Positions 1 through 17,170 of a stretch of DNA of 64,000 nt are shown piece after piece (the first letter of the stretch is position 1; the number at the start of each line of letters is the position of its first letter). This stretch comes from Paraspadella gotoi (lineage: Eukaryota > Chaetognatha): assembly GCA_051294375.1 (NCBI GenBank), contig CM119268.1, forward strand, positions 18,680,615 to 18,744,614, read 5' to 3'. The notes beneath the pieces were generated by a model, which was not told the DNA's origin, searched no databases, and worked only from the letters and a program-made list of their open reading frames with translations. The position numbers were made by a program, and so were the translations under genes.

Positions 1-4373
<4,373 letters not shown>

Positions 4374-4764
4374 TAATATGTCGTTTTTATTGCTAAAAAA
4401 AATCTGAAAAAGAGAATTTAAAAAGAAAAAAGAAAAAAAGGGAAGAGAGTGGGACGTTTTAGAAGCCTTTTTGTTCCACTCGTTATCAGTGACACGAGCT
4501 CGACCTGATTTTCCATCTCACGTGACAAAACAGTGATAGTCGCAGTTGAAATTAACGTTTTATGTAAAGTTCTTTCCTCATGCTTAGTTTTCTCTCACGA
4601 CACACCTAATTTATCACATATAGTTTTACACATAATTTTCATTTTACAATGACAAAAATGCAAAAAGGCAAAAAGGTAAAAAGGCAAAAAGGCAATCTGA
4701 CAGACATCTAGAAATCGTTTTCTACTCTTGAAACAAAACATTAAAACATTTTAAAAAACTATTA

Positions 4765-4770
4765 TTTATT
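4765..4770 (-). promoter_or_regulatory. Poly(A) signal AATAAA, coiled-coil gene
   Basis: TTTATT on the plus strand reads AATAAA on the minus strand. It lies about 120 bp beyond the stop codon of the coiled-coil gene ending at 4888. Confidence 0.4.
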
Positions 4771-4887
4771 TTAAGGACTTCTGGATCTTCATAACTTGTT
4801 CGCTACCTTAATAAAGTTTAATAAACTAATTCAATTTAGATATTAGTTTAACATCTTCGTTAATCTAAAACGAAATCCTTTTTATCT

Positions 4888-5210
4888 TTATCCCGCGACT
4901 CCCTCCCTCCATTCCATCTCCCCTTCTCTCTCCCCCCCCACCTCCACCTGATCTTGTCTCTCCTCTTTCGTCCTCTTTAATTCCTCCACTTCTTCCTCCA
5001 ACTTCCTCCCTCTCTCCCTCGTCTTCTCGTAGAGTTCTCGCAAATTCTTAATCTTCATCGTCAAGACTTTGCATCGCTCCGCCTCCTCTCGTTTCCGCTC
5101 CGCCTTGCTCTTTTGTTTCGTCGTCGTCGTCGTCGTCGTCATCGTCGTCGGTTGAGGAACGGAGGGTTTGAGTCGAGGCTGAGTCTCGAACCGAATTCTA
5201 GATGGCCTCT
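4888..5210 (-). CDS. Coiled-coil gene, last exon
   Basis: The acceptor is GCGCAG before 5210; stop TGA at 4890-4888. It encodes the basic RPSRIRFETQ segment, a Thr run from an ACG repeat, and a C-terminal coiled coil of about 50 residues. 323 nt fits the phase left by the preceding exon. Confidence 0.6.
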
Positions 5211-6589
5211 CTGCGCGTGTGACGGGCGAAGAAAACAAAAGGCACTAGTTTTTAAAGCAATTGCACAGCGTAAAATCTTTCTTATTAATGTTTCGATACA
5301 ATTTAAAGGAGAAATTCATTATGATTTACAGGTAAACCAAAGAAGTCAATTACAAAAATAAACGGACCTATTTTGGCTATTGTGATAACCTGCTCGAAAT
5401 TTTGTTTGATCAAATAACCAGCGATTGAAACAATCAACAAACAATCAATGATTTCATTCTTTCATTTTCTGTTAATTAATTTAATTGGTCTATTGATTTT
5501 ACGTTTAATATCCAAAGACAAGAGACTCACCCACGACGAAAGTGTTGAGCAGCATCGAAGGGGACCTCGAGCACCTCTCCTCGCTCTTGGCGGCGGCGGC
5601 TTCCGTCGGGAGGCTGGAGGCGGCGCTAGTTGAGTCGCGGCGTCGTCTCGAAGGAAGGCTCGGAGTCTCCTGTGTGAAAAAGGAGATTGTGTGTGGGGGG
5701 AATATTTTTGTCGCTGATTAATGTTTGTTAATGTTTCAAAAAATAACTGACCACGAACATAATGAATATTAAAACTTTTTTTTTTCTTATAAAGACAAAT
5801 AGTTTCATAATAATGATAGGGAAGACATTTTTTGAGCAAAATTGTTTAAAATAATTTTTACTGGCAAAGATTAAGATAACGATAGCGATGAAGACGAAGG
5901 AGGAAATCACAAAGGACCGAATTATTGTAATATCTTTATTATTGACTGGTTTATTGTAATATTGGTTTATTGGTTTATTGGTTTATTGTAATATCTTTCT
6001 TATTAATTTAAATACCAAAAAAGCTCCCAACCCTCATCAGCCCTCACCTTCACGGTCAAACCGGCGGCCATCTTGGATTTGACCCCTCGTTTCTCTCGTC
6101 TAACGTCAGAGGTCCTCACTGAATCGACCTCCGTGGCCGTTCGCTCGGATCGCGTCGTCTCCGGTGACCCGTAGTAGTCCAAGTCTGGAAAAAAGGAAAG
6201 TCAGAATTTATATTTTAATCATAATTTTAAAAAATGTCGATAAGATATGTATATATACAGATATAAAGAGAAATGTATTTGGGAATCAAAGGAACATAAA
6301 AGGAACATAAAAGAATCAGATAATCAGAGACCGCCTATCGAAGATGATGAATTTGAACAGGTTAGGTCTTTTACGTATGTATTTTTCGAAGTATATTTAT
6401 AAAACTTAATAGAAGTCAGAAGAGAAACCAAAAAACGTTAATCCCCGTTGCCCGAGGAAATTGACAAATTCCGTCACATTGAACTTACCCAAGCAACTCA
6501 CCTTTTCGCCCTCCTCTCGTCGTCCGACTCCATTGCTGGTAATCCTCGAACCCTGCCACGGTTGGCTGCGGCATCGGCCGCATCATCAT
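4888..6589 (-). CDS. Small basic coiled-coil protein, four exons, function unknown
   Basis: Four minus-strand exons join with consistent phase: 6589-6502 (start at the first of three adjacent ATGs; the exon itself opens at an acceptor at 6619), 6184-6048, 5669-5531 and 5210-4888 (stop). The product would be 228 aa. The first half is disordered, Arg/Ser/Thr-rich (VAGFEDYQQW near the start, then a DLDYYGSPET segment). The last exon encodes a Thr run, a Lys/Arg/Glu stretch and a heptad-like coiled coil (LRELYEKTRERGRKLEEEVE). I do not recognise the family. It starts about 360 bp beyond the TMEM232-like stop, so it is either a separate small gene or alternative 3' exons of that gene: exon 6619-6502 is open upstream in phase 0, so the start is uncertain. 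Confidence 0.55.
5531..5669 (-). CDS. Coiled-coil gene, internal exon
   Basis: Acceptor CACACAG, donor GTGAGT. It encodes an Arg/Ser/Ala-rich disordered segment (ETPSLPSRRRR onward). 139 nt, phase 0 in and phase 1 out, matching both neighbours. Confidence 0.6.
6048..6184 (-). CDS. Coiled-coil gene, internal exon
   Basis: Acceptor TTTTTTCCAG, donor AAG/GTGAGG. It encodes LDYYGSPETT onward and ends in GLTVK. 137 nt, phase-compatible on both sides. Confidence 0.6.
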
Positions 6590-6619
6590 CAGCTGCTGCG
6601 GCGCTCGGGACTCGGGACG
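6502..6619 (-). CDS. Coiled-coil gene, first recognised exon
   Basis: Acceptor TTTTAG at 6620, donor AAAAG/GTGAGT. The open frame reads PESRAPQQLMMMRPMPQPTV and continues AGFEDYQQW. Translation could start at the ATG triplet near 6589 or the frame could come from an upstream exon. Confidence 0.5.
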
Positions 6620-6875
6620 CTAAAACTGAATCGAATTGCAGATTCAAGCTTTGATAATTTTTTTAATAAATATGTCAGCCTGAAAATACAATCATTTTTT
6701 CAACGATAAACAAAATAAAAGAGTAACGAAAATGACAATCCATAGATTGCTGGATTGTCATGAGGATACACACAAACTGCAACAATTCTTGAAGATTTCA
6801 TGACAAAAAACATTATAGACCACTTTTGACAAATAATAAAAAAGTAGGTTATCAACACAAAACAAGGTTTATAAG

Positions 6876-6881
6876 TTTATT
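6876..6881 (-). promoter_or_regulatory. Poly(A) signal AATAAA, TMEM232-like gene
   Basis: TTTATT on the plus strand, 72 bp beyond the TMEM232-like stop codon at 6955-6953. This supports a real 3' end there. Confidence 0.45.
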
Positions 6882-6952
6882 CATTTTTTTTTCTTTTTCG
6901 AGATGAAGTCTTTGGATTATCAGAGAGAGAGAGAGAGAGAGAGACAGAGACA

Positions 6953-7238
6953 TCATCTGCCGGCGTGAATGAATCCAGCGACGGGCAACATCGCTTGAAT
7001 CCTCCTTTCCTCCAATCTCTTTCTCTCTTCTTCCGTTCTCGGCGTTCCTTCCTCGGGCTTCTTCCTCCTCCTCGCCAACTTCTCCTCCTTCCTCCTCTCT
7101 CTCTCCCTCTGCTCTTCTTCTAGCTCCTCCGCCCTTCGCTCCAGAGCTTGATCCTCCGCGGCCAGCTGCTCCTCCTGCCGCTCCAACGCTTGCTTCCTCC
7201 ACTGGTCTTCGACGACGCGGTTGAGATCCAACGAAGTT
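6953..7238 (-). CDS. TMEM232: TMEM232-like, last exon (copy B1)
   Basis: Acceptor CTGCCCCAG before 7238; stop TGA at 6955-6953. It encodes TSLDLNRVVEDQWRKQALER, then a long Glu/Arg coiled coil (EEQLAAEDQALERRAEELEE and on), ending in AGFIHAGR. 286 nt fits the phase-2 donor of the preceding exon (AG plus A gives Arg). Confidence 0.7.
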
Positions 7239-7975
7239 CTGGGGCAGGAGGATATGGATCAAATCAAGCAAATCAATCAAATCAAATCAATATGTAATTG
7301 AATGATTGAATTAATGAAGTAATAAATAAATGAATACACGATGAATCAATCAATGAATCAATAAATGAATGCTTGAATGAATGAATGAATAAATAACTAA
7401 ATAAATAAATAAAAAACAACAAAATAAATAAATAAATAAATAAATGATAAAGAAATAAATAAATAAAAAATAAATAAAAANNNNNNNNNNNNNNNNNNNN
7501 NNNNNNNNNNNNNNNNNNNNNNNNNNNNNNNNNNNNNNNNNNNNNNNNNNNNNNNNNNNNNNNNNNNNNNNNNNNNNNNNNNNNNNNNNNNNNNNNNNNN
7601 NNNNNNNNNNNNNNNNNNNNNNNNNNNNNNNNNNNNNNNNNNNNNNNNNNNNNNNNNNNNNNNNNNNNNNNNNNNNNNNNNNNNNNNNNNNNNNNNNNNN
7701 NNNNNNNNNAAAAATAAATAAATAAATGAATAAATAAATTAATTAATCATTAATCATTAATCATTAATTATTAATTAATGTGGCGGTTTGCGTCACTGAC
7801 TTCAAGAGTTCACTTTGAATAATTANNNNNNNNNNNNNNNNNNNNNNNNNNNNNNNNNNNNNNNNNNNNNNNNNNNNNNNNNNNNNNNNNNNNNNNNNNN
7901 NNNNNNNNNNNNNNNNNNNNNNNNNNNNNNNNNNNNNNNNNNNNNNNNNNNNNNNNNNNNNNNNNNNNNNNNAAA

Positions 7976-8010
<35 letters not shown>

Positions 8011-11000
8011 CCTCGCTACCTGTAGTTATACTCGACGGGCCGTTGCGGCAACGTTGTCGCCAACGAAATCTCCTGCCGCAAACTCGTGCGCATCGGCTGA
8101 GGCTTCCTCGTCGTCGTCGTCATCTTTTTTGTCGTCGTCGTCGTCGCCATCGTCGGTCGAGTCGACTTCTTGTTCGAGTTGAAGGACTTGGAACGAGCGA
8201 GTTTCGTTGCGGAAGGTAAGTAAAGTGAGGCGAGGCGTCGAGCGACGAAGTGATCGAGGGCGGGTGGGGCGATCGTTAGGGTAGGGGNNNNNNNNNNNNN
8301 NNNNNNNNNNNNNNNNNNNNNNNNNNNNNNNNNNNNNNNNNNNNNNNNNNNNNNNNNNNNNNNNNNNNNNNNNNNNNNNNNNNNNNNNNNNNNNNNNNNN
8401 NNNNNNNNNNNNNNNNNNNNNNNNNNNNNNNNNNNNNNNNNNNNNNNNNNNNNNNNNNNNNNNNNNNNNNNNNNNNNNNNNNNNNNNNNNNNNNNNNNNN
8501 NNNNNNNNNNNNNNNNNNNNNNNNNNNNNNNNNNNNNNNNNNNNNNNNNNNNNNGATTAATTGTTTGATATAATGGCATAAAGATTATTTGATTTACTTA
8601 TCGTTTGTTTGATTGGATATTCGCTTTATTGTTTAATTTATTAATTGATTGAATGATTGATTGAATTAGAGAGAAGAATAATGTCGTTCATATTGAGCGG
8701 TGCGAAGGACGATGGTGCAAGGAAATCTGAAAAGAGAACTCTTTAAAGAAAAAAGACAAAAAGGAAGAGAAGTAGGGACGTTTTGAAAGACTTTTTGTTC
8801 CCACTGCGTTTACAGTGACACGGAGCTCGACCGTGATTTTCATTCAAACGTGACAAAAACGTGATAGTGCGGCAGTTGAAAATAAGTTTTATGTTCTTTC
8901 GCTATGCTTAAGTTTTCTTCACGACACACCTATTGTATGCAGGCACTAGCAGATTCTTATAACACATAAATTTATCAATGTATACATGACAAAAAATGTA
9001 AAAAGAGGCAAAAAGCTGCAAAAAGGCAAAAAGGCAAAAGAAGCAATCTAGACAGAGCAATCTACGAAATGCGTTTTTTTCATGGCTCTTGAAAGCAAAA
9101 CAGGTAAAACATTTTAACAAACTTATTATTTATTCTTTTAAGGACTTTCTGGAATCTTCATAAGACTTGTTCGCATAAAGCGCGGATTAATAAAGTTTCA
9201 ATAAAAAACTAATTCACATTGAAGATAATTAGTTTTAACATCTTCGTTAATGCTAAAAACGTGAATCCTTTTATATCTAATTATCCCGAGCGACTAGCCT
9301 CCACCTCCATTCCACCTCATCGCCCTTCTCCACCAGATCCCCCCCAGGATCTGGAGTATCCACCTGAAGTCTGTTGGTCTCTCCTCTTTTCGTCCTCTTT
9401 AAATTCCTACCACTTCTTCCTTACCAACTTCCTCCCTCTAGCATGCGCACCACGAGGTCTTCTCGTAGAGTTCCTTCAGGAGCAGAAGCTTTCTCGATAT
9501 AAGTCGTTCGATACTCAGGTCAATGGACACTTGCCAATCGAGCTACGCGAGAGCCCTGACTCTCTGGTTAGGTCGTTTCCAGAGCTCCGGGTCGCTTGCC
9601 GTCTTTTGTTTCTTCGGTCGAGTCGTCCGTGCGTGCGTCGTCATCGTCGCTCGGGTTGAGAGATATTCGTCGGGAGGGTTTGAGTCGAGCTGAGATCTGA
9701 CGAACGCGATTCGCAGGATGAACTCAGGTCTGCGCCGTCAGTGACGGGCGAAGAAAACACAAGAGTCACAGCTAGTTTTTAAAGCAATTGCACAGCGTAA
9801 AATCTTTCTATTAATGTTCGATAAAATTTAAAGAGAAAATTCGTTAGATTTACAGGTAAACCAAAGAAGTCAATACAAAAATAAAACGGACCTACTTTTG
9901 GCTATTGTGATAACCTAGCTCGAAATTTTGTTTGATCAAATAAACCAGCGATTGAAACCAATCAACAAAACAATCAAATGATTTCATTCTTTCATTTCTG
10001 TTAATTAATTTTAATTGTCCTTGATTGATTTTTACGTTTAAATATCCAATACGACAAGAAAGACTCACACCCACGACGACAGTGTTGAAGGCAGCATCGG
10101 AATGGGGGACCATCGAGCAAGCTCTCCTCGCTCTTGGCGGCGGCGGCTTCCCGTCGGAGGCTGAGGCGGCGCTAGTTGAGGTGCGCGGCGTCGTCTCGAA
10201 AGGAAGGCTCGGAGTCTCGCTGTGTGAAAAAGAAGAATTGTGTGTGGGGGGAATAATTTTTGTCGCGATTAAATGTTTGTAATGTTCAGAAATAACTTGA
10301 CCAACGAACATATGAATTTAAAACTTTTTTTTTTCTTAATTAAAAGACAAACAGTTTCATAATAATGGATAGGCGAAGACATTTTTTATGAGCAAAAATT
10401 GTTTAAAATAATTTTTACTGCTAAAGAATTAAGAATAACGATAGGCGATGAAGAAGCGAAGGAGGAAATCAAAAGGAACGCGAATATATTGTAATATCTT
10501 TATTATTGACTGGTTTATTGTAATATTGCTTTAATTGGTGTTTAATTGGTTATTGGTTTTTAATTGGTTTATTGTAATATCTTTTTAATTAATTTTAAAT
10601 AACCAAAAAAGCTGCCCCAACCCTCATCAGCCCTCACGCATTCCACGTCAACGCGGCGGCCATCTTGGATTTGACACCGGCTCGTTTCTCCTCGTCGTGC
10701 ACGTGCAGAGAGTACTCACTGCACTGAATCGACCTCCGTGGCCGTTTCGCGTCGAATCGCGTCGTCTCCGGTGAACGCCGTAGTAGTCCAAGTCTGGAAA
10801 AAAGGAAAGTCAGAATTTATATTTTAATAATAATTTTAAAAAAATGTCGAGAAATGTATTTTGGGAAATCAAAGGAAATGCAATAAAAGGAACATTAAAA
10901 GAATTCAGATAATCAGAGACCCCTATCGAAAGAATGATGAATTTGAACAGGTTTAGGTCTTTTAGCGTATGTATTTTTACGAAGTATATTTATAAAACAT

Positions 11001-12055
11001 TAATAGAAGTCAGAGAGAAACAAAAACGTAAAATCCCCGTTGCCCGAGGAAAAATTGCAAATTCCGTCACATGAACTTGACCGCAAGCAAACTCACCTTT
11101 TCGCCCTCGCTGCTCGGTCGTCCCGAACTCCATTGCTGGTAATGCCTCGAACCCTGCCGGTTTGGCTGCGGCATCGGCCCAATCATGCATCAGCGGCTCG
11201 GAGAACTACGGGAACGCTAAATCTGAGTCCGAATTGCAGGATTCAAGCTTTGATAATTTTATTTTAATAAAATATGTCAGCCTGAAAATACAATCCATTT
11301 TTTTCCAACGATAAAAAAATAAAAGAGTAACGAAATATGACATCCATAGAATGCATGTATTGTCATGAAGGATACACACAAACTGCAACAATTCTTGAAA
11401 GATTTCATGACAAAAAAACATTATAGATCACATTTAACAAATAATAAAAAGTAGGTTTATCAACACAAAAACAAAGGTTTTTATAAGTTTATTCATTTTT
11501 TTTTCTTTTCGAGATGGAATTCCTTTGGATTATCAAGAGAGAGAGAGAGAGAGACAAGAGACATCATCTGCCGGCACGTGAATGAATCCAGCGACGGGCA
11601 ACAATCGCTTGAATCCTCCTTATCCTCCAAATCTCTTTCCTCTCTATCTTCCGTTCTTCGGCGTTCCTTCCTCGGATTCTTCCTCCTCTCGCCACTTCTC
11701 CTCCTTCCTCCTGCTCATTCTTCCCTCTGCTCCCTCTTCTAGCTTTCTCCCACCCTTCGACTCCAGAGCTTGATCGCTCCGCGCGCAGCTTGCTCCTGCC
11801 TGCCTTGGCTCCAACGCTTGCTTACATCCACTGGTCTTCGACGAACGCGGTTGAGAAATCCAAGGAAGTTCTGAGAGCAGGAGGATAGGATCGAATCAAG
11901 CAAATCAAGTCAAATCTAAATCAATATGTAAATTGAATGAATGAATTAATGAAGTAATAAATAAATGAAATACAACGATGAATCAATCAATGAATCAATA
12001 ATAATGCTTGAATGAATGAATAAATAACTAAATAAATAGATAAAAAACAACAAAA

Positions 12056-12086
<31 letters not shown>

Positions 12087-15000
12087 ATATAAATAAATAA
12101 ATAAAATAAATAAATAAATAAAATAAATAAATAATACAATAAATGACAAAATAAATAAATAAATAAATGACAAAATAAATTAAATAAATAATAAAATAAA
12201 TAAATAAATAAACAAATAAATAAATAAATAAATAAATAAATAAAATAAATAAATAAATAAATAAAATAAATAAATAAAATAACATAACGCTCGCTAACCT
12301 GTAGTTATACTCGAGCGGGCCGTTGTGGGGGGGGGCGGCAAAGTTGTCGCCAACGAAAATCTCGCTGCCCGCAAACTCGTGCGCATGCGGCCTGAGGCTT
12401 CCTTCGTCGTCGTCGTCATCCTTTTTTGTCGGTCGTCGTCGACAGCCATGCGTCGGTCGAGTCGACTTCTTGTTCGAGTTGAAGGACTTGGAACGAGCCG
12501 AGTTTCGTTGGGCGGAAGGTAAGTAAAGTGAGGCGAGGCGTCGAGCGACGAAGTGATCGAGGAGCGGGTGGGCGATCGTTAGGGTAGGGGTGGAGACAGG
12601 ATAGGGCGAGGGCGAGAGATTCCGGACGAGAGGCGGTGGCGGGAGGCGGAAGGTTTTCTTTCCTTTTTCCGACGAATTAGGGATTGAAATCATAATCCAG
12701 GTTTCGACTGAGGGATTAAATAATGTTTAAAAACAATGTTTAATAATACAAAATATTGTTTAAATAAGAAATAAAACTAATTTTATCAATATCTTTGAAA
12801 TTTTGATAAACAATTCATTCATTTTGATGTGATTATTAGTTAATTGGATTGATTAATTAAATTTGATATAAATGGCAATAAAGAATTATTTGATTTAACT
12901 TATGTTTGTTTGATTGGAAATATTGCAGCTTTATTGTTAATTTAATTAATTGATTGAATGATCGATTGAATGATTTGATTTGATTATCAAATGATTCGTA
13001 CTCCCTCACAGCCCGGACGTCTCCGCCTGTCCGATGCTGAAAGGCCTCCGCAACGACCTCGGCGTCCTTCTCCCGTGGCGTTGAGCCGCATCAAGGCGCT
13101 CCCAAGTCGGCCGCCGCATCCCCGCAAGAGACCGGAGGCCTTCGAGTGTCTTGCAGACGCGGACGAGACGCGGATGGCGAATACCTGGAATAAGGGTGGC
13201 GGAGGTGAAGTGGGGAGTGACCGGTGACCGGGTGACCGGGTGACCCGCTTGGACGAATGACTTTCCATCACTTTTCCAAGTTAATTCTGTTCCGACCCTC
13301 CGAGAGACTATGTGGGCTAAAAATGCTATCATTTTTTATCGAGCCTTGACGGCGGGCGAAGCCGGGGTCAGGCTTGTATAATGTTTTAAGGGTTGTTCTT
13401 TGTGACGTAGTCCGTCGTCGTCGTCGTGCGTCGTCGTCGTCGCCGTCGCACGCTGTTTTTCAATATATAAAAACTACTACGCTTTTTATAGGTTTGGCTG
13501 TGACTTACCGTTTTTTTTAAAATAAAAATTATTATGAATTAATGATAAAGTTTTACAAAAGTGTGCGATCAATAGTAGTTAAAAAATTTAGATAATGGCT
13601 TTTCAATCTTGAAAAAGCTGTGATATTTTCATATTAAATTTGGAATTTAAGTATTTATTTGTTTGAATTTATCCAGCTTCATTATGATTTACTGCAATAT
13701 GCAAATAGATTAAAGTACTCCTTATAATATCCAAATTAGTAAAATATAGAAATGCTTTAATCTAATTTAACATATTGCAGTATACTAATATTGAAGATGA
13801 AATTCAAAAAAAAATTGTTTTTTAAATTTTTTAATAAAAATGGGAACATCAAAGGATTTTTTTTTATGAGAAGGCTATATCTTAATTTACAATACAAATA
13901 TAAATTAAATGCTAATATTACAAGCTGCGATTGGGAAAAATTGGAAAATTTCCAATTGTAAACAAATTGTAACATATTTTTGCTTTTCTTTTATATCTTT
14001 AAATTAATATAGATTTTCTTTGCCTATATTTGTCAAGTTGCTGCTTGTTTTCTGACCCTTAAAAAACGAGTTCAGGTTCTGCAGTGACTGTTCAGCTGGC
14101 TTTCCAGCTTTCTCTTTTTCTGTCTGCTATCTTTGTCTCTGCTTTTCTCTTCTGTCTCTCTTTCTCATCTCTTTCTGTCTTTCTGTTCTCCTTCGACTCT
14201 GTACGATCGTTCGTTTTTTGAAAATTCTAGATTATTTTTTTCCCTTCTCAAAACTTTTATTATCGCGCAATTTTTATTCCCTCGCTTTTTTTTTTACAAT
14301 CCAAAATCCCAATTTAATATTGCCGAGATATAATTGGAAAGAAATTCGTTCTTTCTTTTTCTTTCTCTCTCTCTCTCACTCTCCTCGTCGTATCAATGAA
14401 TGATTATCATCATATCAATGAATGACTATTCAATCGGCATCAATCATTTGATTATCATACAAGCATCAAGTCATTTTGTTATCATACAGCATCAATTAAT
14501 TGGTTATCATCCGGTCAATATTTGGTTATCATACGCATCAAATATTTGGTTATCATGCGCATCAATATTTGTTACTATCGAAAGCGGCTCGATTTCTATT
14601 ATGGCTTTAAGATTTTTTATTAATTGATTTTTCAAATTTTTATGAATAGAAGTAAATTAANNNNNNNNNNNNNNNNNNNNNNNNNTAGATTAAAAAAATT
14701 AAAAAAATTAAAAAGTCATTATCTTCATTATTATCATAATTTGTATAGTTTTTTATAAATTTTACTTAACTGATAAAACGAAAACTTATTTTGAATCACC
14801 ACAATCGATGGGAGCCTGCATCCATTGGAATAGCTTTGAAATTTTTATTATAAAGTTGTTCCCTCGTCTGAAACCTGGAGGAAAACTCGACAAGGAGACG
14901 CGTCTCGAAAACGACTGGAAAAAGGGAGGAAAACCAAAGAACGAAGCGACAATGACCGGCGGAAATCGTCCGTATTGAGAAATACTCCGTTATGCAAATG

Positions 15001-17138
15001 TAGGCATAAAAATAATTAAAACATATTGTTTTTTTCTTTTTTTCTAATAAAAATTCCAGAAATAGATCGCGTATCTCTCAACAATAACAAGACGCCGCGA
15101 GACGTACGTGATAAATAATACCGTGCGAAAACCGAGGCGATAAAAATCGGCATAAACGATTACGATCTCGTACGCCAAAATCGCCATCTTTGAGTTTACG
15201 TTTAAAAGTGTGCCACAACTCCGCTTACATAAAAAAATTAGACAAACGAGAATAATTCGAAAACGGTTTCATTTTTTTACGTCAAAATCTGAACAAAAAA
15301 TTTCGAGTTAAGGTGGGGCTGCACTTACGAAAAGATTCGATAAATAAATAAATATAATTTAAAGATATTTTTTAAAACCCTACTTTCCAGTTACGATTTG
15401 AATATAAATAAATTTTACGTTGACCTAGTTGCAGATAAGAGGTTTAATAATATTATTTTAAATGATTCAATTGCTATACGTTAACTCAACACCTCATCCT
15501 AAACCACCCACCATCACTGTTCCACCCGACCAACCACTCCCCCCCCGAANNNNNNNNNNNNNNNNNNNNNNNNNCCACACCCCTTCCTACCTGACTCTCC
15601 AATCTGGAATTCTCTCGTCCAAGGAGGAAGACGCCGCCGTCGCCTCCGTCGCCGCCGTCGCGGGAGGCTTCTCCGACCCTTTAGGCTTGAGGTGTGCCAT
15701 GTCCAAGAGGCCAGCGGAGGCGAGGGGGCGTTCTCGTTCCACCGGCGCTCGACTTCCGGCGTCATTGGCGCCGGCGTTGACGCCAAGCAGCGCCAAGCGT
15801 CGAACCTCGGAAGTGGAACCGCGAAGAACAAGAGAGACAAGGACGTCGACGTAGACAACGCCCACCTATGGGACAAAGGGAGATGAGAATTGTCTTTTAT
15901 TGGACAAAGACGTGCAAAGAATAGACAAAACCAAGACAAAAACAAGGCAAAGACAAGACGGACAAAACGGACCTCCCATGGCCATTGGGCGACGCTCTTA
16001 TGCGCCAAGTGATCCAGACGCGAGAAGCGACTCTTCAACATCCGGAGACCGGAAGCAGATTCGTCGTCGTCGTCGTCATTCTTGTTGTCGTCCTCTTCCG
16101 TTTTAACGTCAACGCGGCGTGGGCGTGGCGAGCCGCTGAAAGAAGGCGACGAGAGGGCGTCGGCGTCCGTCGCGTCGGCGCCGATGTCGGTAATTACGTC
16201 GGCGAGGACGGTGGAGGAGACGGCGGCCATGGCGCTTTCGGCTTTGTCGGCAAAGTCCGGGGCTTCGGTTGTTAAAAGACCTAATTCAGGATTCGTCTTT
16301 TCTTCTCTTCTCGCGACGCCGAGGCCTTCGCCTTCATCATCCATTTCTAATCTTCTTTCTTTCTCACCTCCATTCTCCTCTCCTCCTCTTTCTTTTCTTC
16401 CTTCTTCCTCTCTTTTTTCCTTTCCTCCCTCAATTCCTCTTTCCTCCTTCTCTCTTCGATTAATGACGATCTTCACGTTTCCCGCCACAGAACGCCGACT
16501 CGCCGAAGCCGCCGTCGACGCCGTAGCGCCGCGAGATTCTAACAACGGGACGGCGCCGGTTGACGGCGCGGCGTCGGCGGCGCTGTCGGCGGTGTTTTCG
16601 TGGTCGTTGATGACAGAGACGTTAACGATCTCCTCCGAGGTGAAGGGACGGGTGAAGCCGCCCCCGATCTTTGAAGGGAAAGAGGCCGCCGCCGTGGATG
16701 TCGCTGCTGCCGAAACCGCAGCAGCAGCCGCAGCCGCAGTCGCCATCTCTGACAACGACGAAGAAGATGAAGCGTCACCCACTGCAGTTTTTAGGTCGAT
16801 GACGTAATTTTCGGTAGCAACACCGAACCCTGCTACATCTTGGGCTACATCTGGGGCTGCATCGGCTGCTGCATCTGCGGCGTAGTTCGTCTTCGATGAC
16901 ATCCTTTTCGGTGATGTTGGAAGAGGAGAGACATCGGCGCCACGAGAGGCCAAACGCGTCTTTAGGCCGGATCTGTCATCACGTAAGTAAATGTTAAAGA
17001 ATTTGATAAAAATAGTATGATTACACACTAAATAACGCTAAATTATTTAGCTACTTAATTCATAAACTCTCTAAAAAATTAAAAACGACAACCTTCTGAC
17101 ATTGACGATCCTCACATCCCCGACGTAACTCTCCGTCT

Positions 17139-17170
<32 letters not shown>

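Larger units (their letters stand above)
4374..8667. repeat. Tandem 4.3 kb block, copy B1
   Basis: First of two adjacent direct copies (the second is 8677-12968). Anchors matching in order include the AAAAAGGC-type short repeat (4660-4700 and 8995-9045), all four exons of the coiled-coil gene, the last TMEM232-like exon, the AAAT array, and the terminal stretch rich in TTGATTGAATGA. Differences are mostly one-base indels. Coding frames are intact in this copy. Gaps at 7481-7709, 7826-7972 and 8288-8554 hide parts of it. Confidence 0.85.
8677..12968. repeat. Tandem 4.3 kb block, copy B2 (indel-rich)
   Basis: Second copy of the block at 4374-8667, same order and orientation, nearly identical length (4292 against 4294 bp). 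Most exons in it are broken by one-base indels, typical of unpolished long-read sequence. Confidence 0.85.
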
